A stretch of DNA of 64,000 nucleotides from CAXSDR01 sp964236445 (lineage in GTDB: Bacteria > Actinomycetota > Actinomycetes > Motilibacterales > Motilibacteraceae). Both the position numbers and the translations under genes were made by a program. This document shows, in pieces, positions 28,507 through 38,735 of the stretch (position 1 is the first letter of the stretch; every line of letters begins with the position of its first letter). The stretch spans positions 1 through 64,000 of the forward strand of contig CAXSDR010000003.1 of the NCBI GenBank assembly GCA_964236445.1. Direction: 5' to 3'. The notes below the pieces were generated by a model. The model was not told the DNA's origin. It was given only the letters and a program-made list of their open reading frames with translations, and searched no databases.

Positions 28507-29223
28507 CTAGGCGGGACCGCCGACAGTCTTCGCCGGCGCCGCGTCAGCGGCTTCGAGCGCTGCCAGCTTCGCAAGCCGGTTCTCGAACATCCTGACCACC
28601 TGCAGCCGGTTGGCGTGCGCGCGCTCATAGGCGAGGACCTGCTCGAGATGAGCGGGCGTCAGCGCGCGCAGCCGTGAGCGCAACGACCCCAGGGTCAGGT
28701 GGTCGTAGTCGGGAAGCGGCAGATCGTCGTGCGCGAGCACCGCGGCGGCGGCGACCGGTGGTTCAGCTGCGCGCAGGTCCGGCGGGGGTTCGGGCGCAGC
28801 CTGAGGTACGCGCGGCTCGGGCGGCGGGCCACCGGCCGGTGGCGTGGTTGGCAGAAGGGACCCCTCTGCCAACATCGGCGCCGCAGAGGGGACCCTTGTG
28901 GCGAACCTATTGGCAGAAGGGGCCCCTCTGCCAGGCGTGGGAGGCGTGGGAGGCGTGACGAGGGCCCGCGCGGGCGGTGCGCTGCGAAGCGCGGCAGCGG
29001 AGCGACGTCTCGTGACCCACGCCGTCGAGGCCGTCGCGGCAGCCATGAGCACACCCACGAGCACCGTGCGTGCCGTGGCGGCGCGCCCGGGGAACCTCCG
29101 GGAAAAGCGGTGCACGCGTCGCGGCAGGCTGCGGCCCGACGACGGCTGCCCTCGGCGTACGCCGGCGACGCGACGCGCGAGGACGCGCCGCCTGACGACG
29201 GCTGATCTGCGATGGATCCGCAC
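28507..29223 (-). CDS. Lipid-droplet-associated-type protein (Rv1109c-like)
   Basis: A 238-residue protein. A very basic amino end (1-50) precedes a hydrophobic segment (52-70). A Pro/Ala-rich linker (80-165) follows, then the conserved domain (166-220: 'LPDYDHLTLGSLRSRLRAL', 'VVRMFENRLAKL'), which is the actinobacterial family annotated as lipid-droplet associated. The position between xseA and ispH matches Rv1109c. GTG 29223 has a perfect AGGAGG four bases upstream. The linker residues 98-126 are encoded by the palindromic repeat cluster, in frame, which is a striking insertion. Confidence 0.75.
   Translation of the reverse strand: MRIHRRSAVVRRRVLARRVAGVRRGQPSSGRSLPRRVHRFSRRFPGRAATARTVLVGVLMAAATASTAWVTRRRSAAALRSAPPARALVTPPTPPTPGRGAPSANRFATRVPSAAPMLAEGSLLPTTPPAGGPPPEPRVPQAAPEPPPDLRAAEPPVAAAAVLAHDDLPLPDYDHLTLGSLRSRLRALTPAHLEQVLAYERAHANRLQVVRMFENRLAKLAALEAADAAPAKTVGGPA
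28848..28932. repeat. Palindromic repeat cluster inside a coding sequence
   Basis: A 25-base near-perfect palindrome (28848-28872) is followed by a ten-base spacer and a composite element of about 50 bases (28883-28932) whose core GGCGAACCTATTGG is the inverse of that at 160-210. Palindrome, spacer and composite occur in the same order as at 126-210, but the composite is inverted. The element adds 29 codons to the linker of the lipid-droplet-type protein. Confidence 0.85.
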
Positions 29224-29294
29224 GTGACCTCCTGTGACATCGCGCCGTGCGGCCGGGTTCCGGAGGAGCACCGGCTCATACCGCACCTGCCGCC

Positions 29295-29300
29295 TACGAT
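29295..29300 (+). promoter_or_regulatory. -10 box of ispH, leaderless
   Basis: TACGAT, then six bases, then GTG 29307. There is no separate ribosome site, so initiation on a leaderless mRNA is likely. Confidence 0.55.
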
Positions 29301-29306
29301 GGCAGG

Positions 29307-30287
29307 GTGCCCGCGACCTCGACAACAGCCCGCCGCGTCCTGCTCGCTGCCCCCCGTGGCTACTGCGCGGGCGTCGATCGCGCCGTCGTGACGGTCGAGA
29401 AGGCGCTCGGGCTCTATGGCGCCCCGGTCTATGTGCGCAAGGAGATCGTGCACAACCGTTATGTCGTGACGAGCCTGCAGGCGCAAGGCGCGATCTTCGT
29501 GGACGAGACCGACGAGGTCCCCGAGGGTGCCACCGTGATCTTCTCCGCGCACGGCGTCGCACCGGTCGTGCACGACCAGGCTCGCGAGCGTGGTCTGAAG
29601 ACGATCGACGCCACCTGCCCCCTCGTGACCAAGGTCCACCACGAGGCGCGCCGCTTCGCCGAGGACGACTACGACATCCTGCTGATCGGCCACGAGGGTC
29701 ACGAGGAGGTCGTCGGCACCACGGGCGAGGCGCCCGCCCACATCCACCTCGTCGACGGCCCCGACGACGTCGAGCACGTCGTGGTGCGCGACCCCGAGCG
29801 GGTCGCCTGGCTGTCGCAGACCACGCTGTCGGTGGACGAGACGCTCGAGACCGTACGCCGCCTCCGACTGCGCTTCCCGCAGCTGCAGGACCCCCCGAGC
29901 GACGACATCTGCTATGCCACGCAGAACCGCCAGGTCGCCGTCAAGGAGATGGCAGCGCAGGTGCAGCTCACGATCGTGGTCGGCTCGCGCAACTCCTCGA
30001 ACTCCGTGCGCCTCGTGGAGGTGGCCAAGGAGTCGGGCTCCGACGCCGCCTACCTCGTCGACATCGCCGACGAGATCGACGAGGCATGGCTCGAGGGCGT
30101 GACGACGGTGGGGGTGACCAGCGGCGCTTCGGTCCCCGAGATCCTCGTACGCGGTGTGCTCGACTGGCTTGCGCAGCGCGGCTGGGGAGATGTGCAGGAA
30201 GTCGTCTCGGCGAAGGAGAGCCTGCTCTTCTCCCTGCCGGTCGAGTTGCGCCGTGACCTCAAAACAGCCAGGGCTCGTCAGGCTTAG
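29307..30287 (+). CDS. ispH: 4-hydroxy-3-methylbut-2-enyl diphosphate reductase
   Basis: A 326-residue iron-sulphur enzyme, the last step of the MEP pathway, producing IPP and DMAPP. The three cluster cysteines lie in '[12 protein letters not shown]', '[11 protein letters not shown]' and '[10 protein letters not shown]', and the essential Glu segment is '[11 protein letters not shown]'. GTG 29307 ([10 protein letters not shown]) was chosen because of the TACGAT box six bases before it; the frame extends 20 codons further without support. It overlaps the convergent DUF6542 gene by 29 bases. Confidence 0.95.
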   Translation: MPATSTTARRVLLAAPRGYCAGVDRAVVTVEKALGLYGAPVYVRKEIVHNRYVVTSLQAQGAIFVDETDEVPEGATVIFSAHGVAPVVHDQARERGLKTIDATCPLVTKVHHEARRFAEDDYDILLIGHEGHEEVVGTTGEAPAHIHLVDGPDDVEHVVVRDPERVAWLSQTTLSVDETLETVRRLRLRFPQLQDPPSDDICYATQNRQVAVKEMAAQVQLTIVVGSRNSSNSVRLVEVAKESGSDAAYLVDIADEIDEAWLEGVTTVGVTSGASVPEILVRGVLDWLAQRGWGDVQEVVSAKESLLFSLPVELRRDLKTARARQA

Positions 30288-30810
30288 CCTGCTCGCCGTC
30301 GTTCTTCTCGTTCTCTGCAGCAGTCCATGAGCCCGCCGCCGGGCGTGACGCTTCGTTGGGGGCGTTGGAGACCGGCGACCGGCGTCCCCCGCTGCCGATC
30401 CGGGCATCCGCCCTGCGTCGTCTGACCAGGCGCGTCAGCGCGATTGCAGCGGCCAGCGCTTCACCGCCGAGCAGCAGCGGCGCATTCAGGGCGAGTTTGG
30501 TGCTGGTGTCGGTGGCTTCGCGCAACAACCACGACCCCGAGCCGGAGAGACCCAGCACCTGTTGCGCCAGCAGGACCCCGATGACGAAGACCCATGGCGG
30601 AATCGTGACCGCTGCCAGCAGGTGGCGACCCTCGACCCGTGTCGCGACCCAGGCGCATGCAACGACGAAGCCCGCAGTGAATCCCCAGTGCAGACCTCGG
30701 GACACGACGATGTCGACCAGGACGCCGGCGCAGGTCAGAAGAGTGGCGAGGAGCGCGGCACCGGTGGCGCTGAGCCCGGCGTCAGAGGGGGAAGGGGGGT
30801 GGGGCGACAC
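30259..30810 (-). CDS. DUF6542-type membrane protein (Rv1111c position)
   Basis: A 183-residue protein with four hydrophobic helices (about 15-130) and a polar basic tail. The arrangement and its place between ispH and ychF match DUF6542 proteins. Function unknown. Start GTG 30810 lies six bases after a TAGCGT box. The last 29 bases overlap the end of ispH on the other strand, so the two transcripts are antisense at their ends. Confidence 0.75.
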   Translation of the reverse strand: MSPHPPSPSDAGLSATGAALLATLLTCAGVLVDIVVSRGLHWGFTAGFVVACAWVATRVEGRHLLAAVTIPPWVFVIGVLLAQQVLGLSGSGSWLLREATDTSTKLALNAPLLLGGEALAAAIALTRLVRRRRADARIGSGGRRSPVSNAPNEASRPAAGSWTAAENEKNDGEQAKPDEPWLF

Positions 30811-30816
30811 CCCGGA

Positions 30817-30822
30817 ACGCTA
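30817..30822 (-). promoter_or_regulatory. -10 box of the DUF6542 gene, leaderless
   Basis: Minus-strand TAGCGT with six bases to GTG 30810. Confidence 0.45.
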
Positions 30823-30827
30823 ACGCG

Positions 30828-32099
30828 TCATCCTTCGGCGGCTCGCAACGGCGCACCGTCCTGAGATGCCGGGATCGAGTCCACCGGCTCCAATGCACTG
30901 GCCAGACGCACCGTCATGGGCCGGGTGGCGTTGTCGACCGGAGCGGGATGCAGCTGCGTCCCCCCGCCCCGCCGCCCACCAGACCCGACGCCTTCCGCTG
31001 ACACCCCCTGGGAGGCCACGGCGTCCCCGACTCCGAGCTCGGAGAGCCGCCGTGTCGCGGGCACGACGCTGCGCTCGAACGAGCCGACGGCCGTGTTGTA
31101 GTCGTCGACGCTGCGCGAGAGCGAGCGCCCCAGCTTGTCGACGTGGCCTGCCAGCGTGCCGAGCCGCCGGTGCAGGTCGCGGCCGGCCGCGACCACGTCG
31201 CGCGCGCCCTCGGCCAGCGAGTCCTGCTGCCAGCCGAAGGCGATGGTGCGCAGCAGGGTGAGCAGCACGGTCGGGGTCGCGATCACCACGCCCTTGCCCA
31301 TCGCGTGCTCGAGCAGCGTCGGGTCGGCGTCGAGGGCGGGTGCGAGGAAGGCCTCGGCGGGAACGAACAGCACGACGATCTCCGGGCCGGGCTGCACCGC
31401 CGCCCAGTAGTCCTTGGCGGCAAGGGTGTCGACGTGGCTGCGCAGCGCTCGCGCGTGAGCGACCAGGCGCTCCTCGCGCACGACGCCGTCCCCCCCGGAG
31501 CCGGCCGCCTCGAGATAGGCCGACAGCGGCACCTTGGCGTCGATGACCACCCCTCGCCCGCCCGCGAGCCTCACCACCAGGTCAGGTCGCTGTCGGGCAT
31601 CTCCGGTGTCGAGGGTCACCTGCTCGTAGAAGTCGCAGTGCTTGAGCATGCCCGCCAGCTCGACGACCCGGCGCAGCTGCACCTCACCCCAGCGGCCACG
31701 TGCGTTGGGCGAGCGGAGCGCTCCGGCGAGCGAGGCGGTCTCGGCGCGCAGCTGCTCGGAGGCGTAGGCGACCGAGCGCACCTGCTCGCCGAGTGCCGCC
31801 TGGGCAGCGGCGCGTGCCGTCTCGACCTGCACGAGTCGGGTCTCGACCCGCTCGAGGGCGCTGCGCACGGGCGCGACCATGTGCTCCACCGCCTGCTCGC
31901 GCAGCGCGAGGTCCCCCGAGGTGCGGGCCCCGGCCTCGCGGAAGCGGGAGTCGGCGAGCTCGACCACCCGGCGCTCGCGGCGCGCCAGCGCGTCGTCGCT
32001 GAGCCCGGCGCGCGCGGCAAGCACAAGGCCCGCAGCCAGGCCGACCAGCAGCCCGAGCGCGATGCCGGCGATCAGGGCGAGCAGCGTGTGAATCTCCAT
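30828..32099 (-). CDS. rmuC: DNA recombination protein RmuC
   Basis: A 423-residue protein. An amino-terminal membrane helix (about 5-28) is followed by a coiled coil (about 35-120) and the RmuC nuclease-like domain ('RGRWGEVQLRRVVELAGM', 'PDLVVRLAGGRGVVIDAKVPLSAYLEA' quoted in part, 'VIATPTVLLTLLRTIAFGWQQ' in part). RmuC limits DNA inversions and is related to PD-(D/E)XK nucleases. ATG 32099 is the start of the membrane helix; the longer open frame overlaps ychF. The C-terminal 60 residues are Gly/Pro-rich and not conserved. Confidence 0.9.
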   Translation of the reverse strand: MEIHTLLALIAGIALGLLVGLAAGLVLAARAGLSDDALARRERRVVELADSRFREAGARTSGDLALREQAVEHMVAPVRSALERVETRLVQVETARAAAQAALGEQVRSVAYASEQLRAETASLAGALRSPNARGRWGEVQLRRVVELAGMLKHCDFYEQVTLDTGDARQRPDLVVRLAGGRGVVIDAKVPLSAYLEAAGSGGDGVVREERLVAHARALRSHVDTLAAKDYWAAVQPGPEIVVLFVPAEAFLAPALDADPTLLEHAMGKGVVIATPTVLLTLLRTIAFGWQQDSLAEGARDVVAAGRDLHRRLGTLAGHVDKLGRSLSRSVDDYNTAVGSFERSVVPATRRLSELGVGDAVASQGVSAEGVGSGGRRGGGTQLHPAPVDNATRPMTVRLASALEPVDSIPASQDGAPLRAAEG

Positions 32100-32204
32100 G
32101 CCGCCATGCTGACGGGCACCACTGACAGTTTCGGTTCGCCGCGGATGAGCCGGAGCACACGGCTGTCCGATCGGCGCGAGCATCGCGGGTAGGCTCGCGT
32201 CCTC

Positions 32205-33278
32205 GTGGGACTCACCATCGGCATCGTCGGCCTGCCCAACGTCGGCAAATCCACCCTTTTCAACGCGCTGACGCGCAACGACGTCCTCGCGGCGAACTAC
32301 CCGTTCGCGACGATCGAGCCCAACACCGGCGTCGTGGGCGTCCCCGACGCCCGTCTCGCCGCGCTGGCCGAGGTCCATGGCTCCGTGAAGATCGTGCCCG
32401 CGACCGTGACCTTCGTCGACATCGCGGGCATCGTGCGGGGCGCCAGCGAGGGCCAGGGGCTCGGCAACAAGTTCCTCGCCAACATTCGCGAAGCGGAGGC
32501 GATCTGCCAGGTCATCAGGGTCTTCACCGACCCGGACGTCGTGCACGTCGACGGTCGTGTGGAGCCGGGCGCCGACATCGAGACCATCAACACCGAGCTG
32601 ATCCTCGCGGACCTGCAGACCATCGACAACGCGCTGCCGCGCCTGGCGAAGGAGTCGCGCACCGACAAGTCCAAGGTCGCCGTGGTCGCCGAGGCCGAGA
32701 AGGCCCGCGCCACGCTCGATGCCGGCCAGACCGTCTTCGCGGGCCGGCTCGACCGCGACCTCCTGCGCGAGCTGCACCTGCTCACGGCCAAGCCGTTCCT
32801 CTATGTCTTCAACCTCGACGACGAGGAGCTTGCTGACGAGCAGCTCAAGGAGCGCATGCGTGCACTCGTCGCCCCGGCCGAAGCGGTGTTCCTCGACGCG
32901 AAGCTCGAGGCTGAGCTGAGCGAGCTGCCCGAGGACGAGGCGCTCGAGCTGCTGCAGTCCACCGGCCAGGAGCAGTCCGGGCTCGACCTGCTCGCCCAGA
33001 TCGGCTTTCGCACGCTCGGCCTGCAGACCTACCTCACCGCCGGGCCCAAGGAGTCACGCGCCTGGACCATCCCGGTCGGTGCCACGGCGCCGGAGGCTGC
33101 CGGCGTCATCCACACCGACTTCCAGCGCGGCTTCATCAAGGCCGAGATCGTCGCGTTCGACGACCTGATAGCCGCCGGCTCGATGGCCGAGGCGAAGGCG
33201 CGTGGGCGCGTACGCATCGAGGGCAAGGACTACGTCATGGCTGACGGCGACGTCGTGGACTTCCGCTTCAACGTGTGA
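32205..33278 (+). CDS. ychF: YchF/Ola1 ATPase
   Basis: A 357-residue P-loop protein of the Obg superfamily. Walker A is 'GLPNVGKST', 'DIAGIVRGASEGQGLGNKFL' is the switch II region, the middle is helical, and a TGS domain closes the protein ('KDYVMADGDVVDFRFNV'). YchF prefers ATP and binds ribosomes. GTG 32205 is nine bases after TAGGCT. It closes the block conserved with Rv1080c-Rv1112. The stop overlaps a short ANTAR-like frame. Confidence 0.95.
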   Translation: MGLTIGIVGLPNVGKSTLFNALTRNDVLAANYPFATIEPNTGVVGVPDARLAALAEVHGSVKIVPATVTFVDIAGIVRGASEGQGLGNKFLANIREAEAICQVIRVFTDPDVVHVDGRVEPGADIETINTELILADLQTIDNALPRLAKESRTDKSKVAVVAEAEKARATLDAGQTVFAGRLDRDLLRELHLLTAKPFLYVFNLDDEELADEQLKERMRALVAPAEAVFLDAKLEAELSELPEDEALELLQSTGQEQSGLDLLAQIGFRTLGLQTYLTAGPKESRAWTIPVGATAPEAAGVIHTDFQRGFIKAEIVAFDDLIAAGSMAEAKARGRVRIEGKDYVMADGDVVDFRFNV

Positions 33279-33448
33279 CTCGCGTGGCTGCAGGCGAGGC
33301 GGGCGCGCTGCATCGGCTGGTGTCCCACGCGATACCCGATATCGACATGCTGCGCCGGGCCAGCGAGGATGCCAACCGCAAGCTGTGCGACGTCGCCCGC
33401 AGCCTCGTACGAGACGCCGGCTCACCCGCCCCGTCGGCCCGGCGTTGA
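33275..33448 (+). pseudogene. ANTAR-like C-terminal remnant
   Basis: A 57-codon frame whose GTG overlaps the ychF stop (GTGA). The product contains 'DMLRRASEDANRKLCDVARSLV', close to the last helices of ANTAR RNA-binding domains, where 'LRRASQ..NRKLRDVA' is typical. Only about half a domain is present, with no GAF or receiver partner. A decayed ANTAR gene is the simplest reading, though a short coupled peptide cannot be excluded. The stop overlaps a possible TTG start of the Nudix gene. Confidence 0.5.
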
Positions 33449-33453
33449 CGGCC

Positions 33454-33846
33454 GTGCCCGGCGAGTCCATATTGGTCGTCGCCGCCGCCCTGATCGACGC
33501 CGACGGCCGGTTGCTGGCTGCGCGGCGCAGCGCCCCCGCAGCGCTCGCGGGGCGCTGGGAGCTGCCGGGCGGCAAGGTCGAGCCGGGGGAGGCGCCGACG
33601 TCCGCGCTGCGACGTGAGTGCCTCGAGGAGCTCGGCATCATCATCGAGCTGGGCGAGCAGGTCGGCGCGAACTGGCCGCTGGGACCTCGTACGCTGCTGC
33701 GCGTCTGGCGTGCCACCGTGACGCAGGGGATTCCGCTCCCGCTCCAGGACCATTCGGAGCTGAGGTGGTTGGCGCCGGGGCAGTGGCTCAGCGTGACCTG
33801 GTTGGACTGCGACATGCCGGTGGTTCTCGCGCTTCAGGACGCGTGA
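33454..33846 (+). CDS. mutT: MutT-type Nudix hydrolase
   Basis: A 130-residue protein with a perfect Nudix box, 'GGKVEPGEAPTSALRRECL' followed by EELGI. The size and 'SILVVAAALIDADGRLL' start fit the 8-oxo-dGTP-cleaving MutT group, which keeps oxidised nucleotides out of DNA; substrate choice is inferred only from similarity. GTG 33454 is used; TTG 33445 is an alternative. Confidence 0.87.
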   Translation: MPGESILVVAAALIDADGRLLAARRSAPAALAGRWELPGGKVEPGEAPTSALRRECLEELGIIIELGEQVGANWPLGPRTLLRVWRATVTQGIPLPLQDHSELRWLAPGQWLSVTWLDCDMPVVLALQDA

Positions 33847-33985
33847 ACATCCCGCATCGTGAGATGATCTCCGCTCATGCGTTACGCATTTGCAACAGAT
33901 CTGCGCTTGTCCGTCACGTACGCTCGTCTACGGTCTCGTCACGCAGTTTCGACGGGGCAATGACCCCATACCAGGAGGATGAAGC

Positions 33986-35647
33986 ATGCGCGGACTCAAG
34001 CGCGCTCAGTACGCGGTCAGCATGACGGCCATCGCCGTTGTTGCCACCGCCTGCAGCAGTGGAAGCAGTGGCAGCGGCACCAAGACGACCGCCTCCTCCA
34101 GTGCAGGGACCGACGGCGGCACCGTCTCGATCAACCTCAGCGAGCCGCAGCACCTCATCCCCACGAACGCCGCCGAGACCAACGCCTCTGAAGTCCTCGA
34201 CGCCTTGTTCACCGGACTGATCAAGTTCGACAAGGACAACAAGGCGCAATACACCGACCTCGCCGAGTCGGTCGAGTCCCCGGACAACACCGTGTGGACC
34301 ATCAAGATCAAGCCCGGCTGGAAGTTCGCCAACGGCGAGCCGGTCACGGTCGACAGCTTCATCGACGCCTGGAACTACGGCGCCCTGAGCACCAACGGCC
34401 AGCAGAACAGCTACTTCTTCGCCAACATCAAGGGCTACGCCGACGTCAGCCCGACCGACCCCAACCCTGACGACAAGGTCGTGCCGAAGCCGACGGCCAA
34501 GACGATGTCCGGGCTGGCCAAGGTCAGCGACACCGAGATGACGGTGACCCTGTCCCAGCCGGACAACACCTTCAAGATCGAGCTCGGCTACGCAGCCTTC
34601 TATCCGCTGCCCAAGGCCGCGTTCGCCGACATGAAGGCGTTCGAGCAGGCGCCGATCGGCAACGGCCCCTTCAAGATGAGCGGCACCTGGGTCCACAACC
34701 AGCTGATCAAGGTCGTCCGCAACGACGCCTACAGCGGCGCCACCAAGCCCCACGTCTCCGAGATCGACTACAAGATGTACACCTCGCAGGACACCGCCTA
34801 CAACGAGCTGATCAGCGGCAGCCTGGACGTCCTGACGCAGGTGCCTTCAGCCTCCTTGGGTCGCGCCAAGACCGACCTGGGCGACCGTTACGCTGACTTC
34901 CCCTCGTCGAACTACGGCTTCATCGGCTTCCCGGTCTTCGACCCGACCTTCAAGGACGTCAACGTCCGCAAGGGGATCTCCGAGGCCATCGACCGCGCGA
35001 GCATCATGAAGACGGTGTTCAACGGCACGCGCGTCCCGGCTGACGACTTCGTCGCCCCGATCGTCCCGGGCTACCGCAAGGGCGGCTGTGGCGAGGCATG
35101 CGTCTACGACCGCGCCAAGGCGAAGGCCACGTTCAGCGCGGCAGCCAACCCGCCCACGGCCATGACGCTGACCTACAACGCGGACGGCGGTCACAAGGAG
35201 TGGATGGAGGCCGCATGCAACTCGATTCACCAGGCCCTCGGCATCCAGTGCGTCGCGAAGCCGCAGCCTGACTTCGCGACCATGCTCAACAACCTGGACA
35301 AGGCCAAGAAGAGCAAGCAGGCCTTCGGTGCCTTCCGGCTCGGCTGGATCATGGACTACCCGTCCGCCCAGGACTACCTCGGTCCGCTCTACTCGACCAA
35401 CGGTGGTTCCAACTACTACGGCTACAGCAACAAGGAGTTCGACGCCCTGGTCCTCAAGGGTCAGGCGGCGAGCGAGGCAGACTCCATCCCGCTCTATCAG
35501 CAGGCTGACGACATCCTGGCGAAGGACTTCCCGGCCGCCCCGATGTACTACGGCAGCTCGCAGGTGGGCTGGTCCAAGCGGGTCAGCAACGTGAACCTCG
35601 ACGCCTACCAGCGCATCGACAAGTTCGCGCTGACCGTCAGCAAGTAG
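33986..35647 (+). CDS. oppA: Peptide ABC transporter substrate-binding lipoprotein
   Basis: A 553-residue SBP family 5 protein. The signal peptide ends in the lipobox 'VVATAC' (Cys23), followed by a Ser/Gly linker, so the mature protein is lipid-anchored outside the membrane. 'SEPQHLIPTNAAETNASEVL' and 'LTYNADGGHKEWMEA' are typical of oligopeptide binders. AGGAGG stands seven bases before ATG 33986. It is the first gene of a five-gene importer operon. The ligand is probably a short peptide. Confidence 0.93.
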   Translation: MRGLKRAQYAVSMTAIAVVATACSSGSSGSGTKTTASSSAGTDGGTVSINLSEPQHLIPTNAAETNASEVLDALFTGLIKFDKDNKAQYTDLAESVESPDNTVWTIKIKPGWKFANGEPVTVDSFIDAWNYGALSTNGQQNSYFFANIKGYADVSPTDPNPDDKVVPKPTAKTMSGLAKVSDTEMTVTLSQPDNTFKIELGYAAFYPLPKAAFADMKAFEQAPIGNGPFKMSGTWVHNQLIKVVRNDAYSGATKPHVSEIDYKMYTSQDTAYNELISGSLDVLTQVPSASLGRAKTDLGDRYADFPSSNYGFIGFPVFDPTFKDVNVRKGISEAIDRASIMKTVFNGTRVPADDFVAPIVPGYRKGGCGEACVYDRAKAKATFSAAANPPTAMTLTYNADGGHKEWMEAACNSIHQALGIQCVAKPQPDFATMLNNLDKAKKSKQAFGAFRLGWIMDYPSAQDYLGPLYSTNGGSNYYGYSNKEFDALVLKGQAASEADSIPLYQQADDILAKDFPAAPMYYGSSQVGWSKRVSNVNLDAYQRIDKFALTVSK

Positions 35648-35742
35648 CGCAACGCATCAGGGGAGGTGGACACTGTCCGCCTCCCCTGATGCTCGCCTTG
35701 GCACCGAGCGACCGGAAGACCGAGCCGTCCAGGAGGCAGTGC

Positions 35743-36678
35743 GTGTGGCGCTACACCGTCCGTCGCGTCCTGCAGCTGATCCCGATGCTGCTCGCCACCA
35801 CTTTCCTCATCTTCGCGGCGGTCTATGCCCTGCCTGGTGACAAGGTGCAGCGGCTGTCCGGCGAGCGTCGCCCCGATGTGGCCCGCGCCAACTACCTGCG
35901 CCAGCACTACAACCTCGACGACCCGCTCGTCGTGCAATACGGCAAGTACGTCGCCCGCCTCGCGACAGGTGACTTCGGCGAGACCTTCCAGCAGCGCCCG
36001 GTGTCGGACCTGCTGAAGGAGGAATATCCCGTCTCCCTCAAGCTCGGCCTCATCGGCATCGTCTTGGAGGCGGTCCTCGGCATCGGCGTCGGTGTGATCG
36101 CCGGGCTGCGCCGCAACGGTCTCTTCGACCGCGGGGTGCTGGTCGTGACCCTCGTCTTCGTGTCGATCCCGTCGTTCGTCATCGCCTTCATCGTCCAGCT
36201 CGTCGTCGGCGTCTCCTGGCGTGGCATATTCCACCTGCCCGTCGCCGGCATCGAGGCAGGCTTCCCGCGTGCCTATCTGCTGCCAGGTCTCTGCGTCGCG
36301 CTGCTCGGCCTGGCTGTCCTGGCCCGCTTGACCCGCACGAGCATCGTCGAGAACCTGCGCGCCGACTATGTGCGCACCGCCATCGCCAAGGGCATGCCGC
36401 GCCGCCGCGTCGTCGGGGTCCACACCCTGCGCAACACCATGATCCCGATCGTGACGGAGATCGGCACCGACCTTTCCTCGATCATGGGCACCGCCGTCGT
36501 GACGGAGACCATCTTCAACCTGCCCGGCGTCGGTCGGCAGGTGGCCGAGTCCGTACGCCTCGGCGAGACCCCCGTCGTGGTGGGCATCGTGACGTTGCTG
36601 GTCTGCATCTACGCCGTGGTCAACCTTCTGATCGACCTGATGTATGCCTTGCTCGACCCGAGGATCCGCTTTGACTGA
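35743..36678 (+). CDS. oppB: Peptide ABC importer permease OppB
   Basis: A 311-residue permease with six membrane helices. It opens with the characteristic 'YTVRRVLQLIPMLLATTFLIF' (first helix, quoted in part) and carries the EAA-type loop 'DYVRTAIAKGMPRRRVVGVH' that docks on the ATPases. GTG 35743 has AGGAGG six bases upstream; the frame starts 18 codons earlier without a site. The end overlaps the next permease by eight bases. Confidence 0.92.
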   Translation: MWRYTVRRVLQLIPMLLATTFLIFAAVYALPGDKVQRLSGERRPDVARANYLRQHYNLDDPLVVQYGKYVARLATGDFGETFQQRPVSDLLKEEYPVSLKLGLIGIVLEAVLGIGVGVIAGLRRNGLFDRGVLVVTLVFVSIPSFVIAFIVQLVVGVSWRGIFHLPVAGIEAGFPRAYLLPGLCVALLGLAVLARLTRTSIVENLRADYVRTAIAKGMPRRRVVGVHTLRNTMIPIVTEIGTDLSSIMGTAVVTETIFNLPGVGRQVAESVRLGETPVVVGIVTLLVCIYAVVNLLIDLMYALLDPRIRFD

Positions 36679-37657
36679 CATCCATGCAAGAGCTGCCGGT
36701 TCCGACGGCAGCGCCGTCGTGTCGCCGGGTGCCGTTCAGGGGCTCCCCACGCTCGGTGCGCCGGGAGGTGACATCGGTCAGACCGACGTCACCGCGGAGC
36801 GCCGAGGCAGTCTGTGGGGCGATGCGTGGCGCGAGCTGCGGTCCAGCGTCTTCTTCTGGTCGTCCTTGCTCGTGATCGGCGTGTTCCTCACGATGGCCAT
36901 CGCCCCGGGGCTCTTCACCAGCAACAGCCCCTACAGCGACACCTGGGCCTGCAACCTGTCGAACTCGCTCAAGGGCACGTCGTCCGGACACCCGATGGGC
37001 TATGACTTCCAGGGCTGCGACGTCTACGCCCTCACGATCTACGGCGCCCGCGCGTCCATCTCCGTCGGATTCCTGGTGACGGCGATCACGACCGCTGTCG
37101 GCCTTCTGCTCGGGGTCCTCGCCGGGTTCTACGGCGGCTGGCTCGACGGGATCATCTCGCGGCTCACCGACATCTTCCTCGGTCTGCCCTACGTCCTGGG
37201 CGGCATCGTGATCCTGACGATCATCCAGACCGGCGGCATCACCGGCGTCGTCGTGGCCCTCAGCGTCCTGGGCTGGGTCAGCGTCACCCGCATCGCACGG
37301 TCGTCCGTCATCGCGATCCGCGATGCCGACTTCGTCGTCGCCGCACGCTCGCTCGGAGCCAGCGGGCCACGCATCCTGCTCAAGCACATCCTGCCCAACA
37401 CCCTCGCCCCCGTGATCGTCGTCTCGACCGTCGGGTTGGGCGCGGTGGTCGCGAGCGAGGCCACGTTCTCGTTCCTCGGCATCGGCGTGCAGAAGCCGAC
37501 CGTGTCGTGGGGCCAGCAGATCTCCGACGCACAGGGTCATTTCCTCGAGGCGCACCACGCACTGCTCTGGCCCTCGGCGACGCTGAGTGTCGCGGTGCTG
37601 AGCTTCATCCTCCTCGGCGAGCGCATCCGCGAAGCCCTCGACCCCAAGCTTCGTTGA
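36671..37657 (+). CDS. oppC: Peptide ABC importer permease OppC
   Basis: A 328-residue permease. A cytoplasmic amino end of about 55 residues precedes six helices. The EAA loop is 'DADFVVAARSLGASGPRILL'. The TTG at 36671 overlaps the oppB end by eight bases and has GAGG at suitable distance, so it is preferred over the frame start at 36644. Pairs with OppB to form the channel. Confidence 0.9.
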   Translation: MTDIHARAAGSDGSAVVSPGAVQGLPTLGAPGGDIGQTDVTAERRGSLWGDAWRELRSSVFFWSSLLVIGVFLTMAIAPGLFTSNSPYSDTWACNLSNSLKGTSSGHPMGYDFQGCDVYALTIYGARASISVGFLVTAITTAVGLLLGVLAGFYGGWLDGIISRLTDIFLGLPYVLGGIVILTIIQTGGITGVVVALSVLGWVSVTRIARSSVIAIRDADFVVAARSLGASGPRILLKHILPNTLAPVIVVSTVGLGAVVASEATFSFLGIGVQKPTVSWGQQISDAQGHFLEAHHALLWPSATLSVAVLSFILLGERIREALDPKLR

Positions 37658-37667
37658 GAAGGCCATC

Positions 37668-38706
<1,039 letters not shown>

Positions 38707-38735
<29 letters not shown>

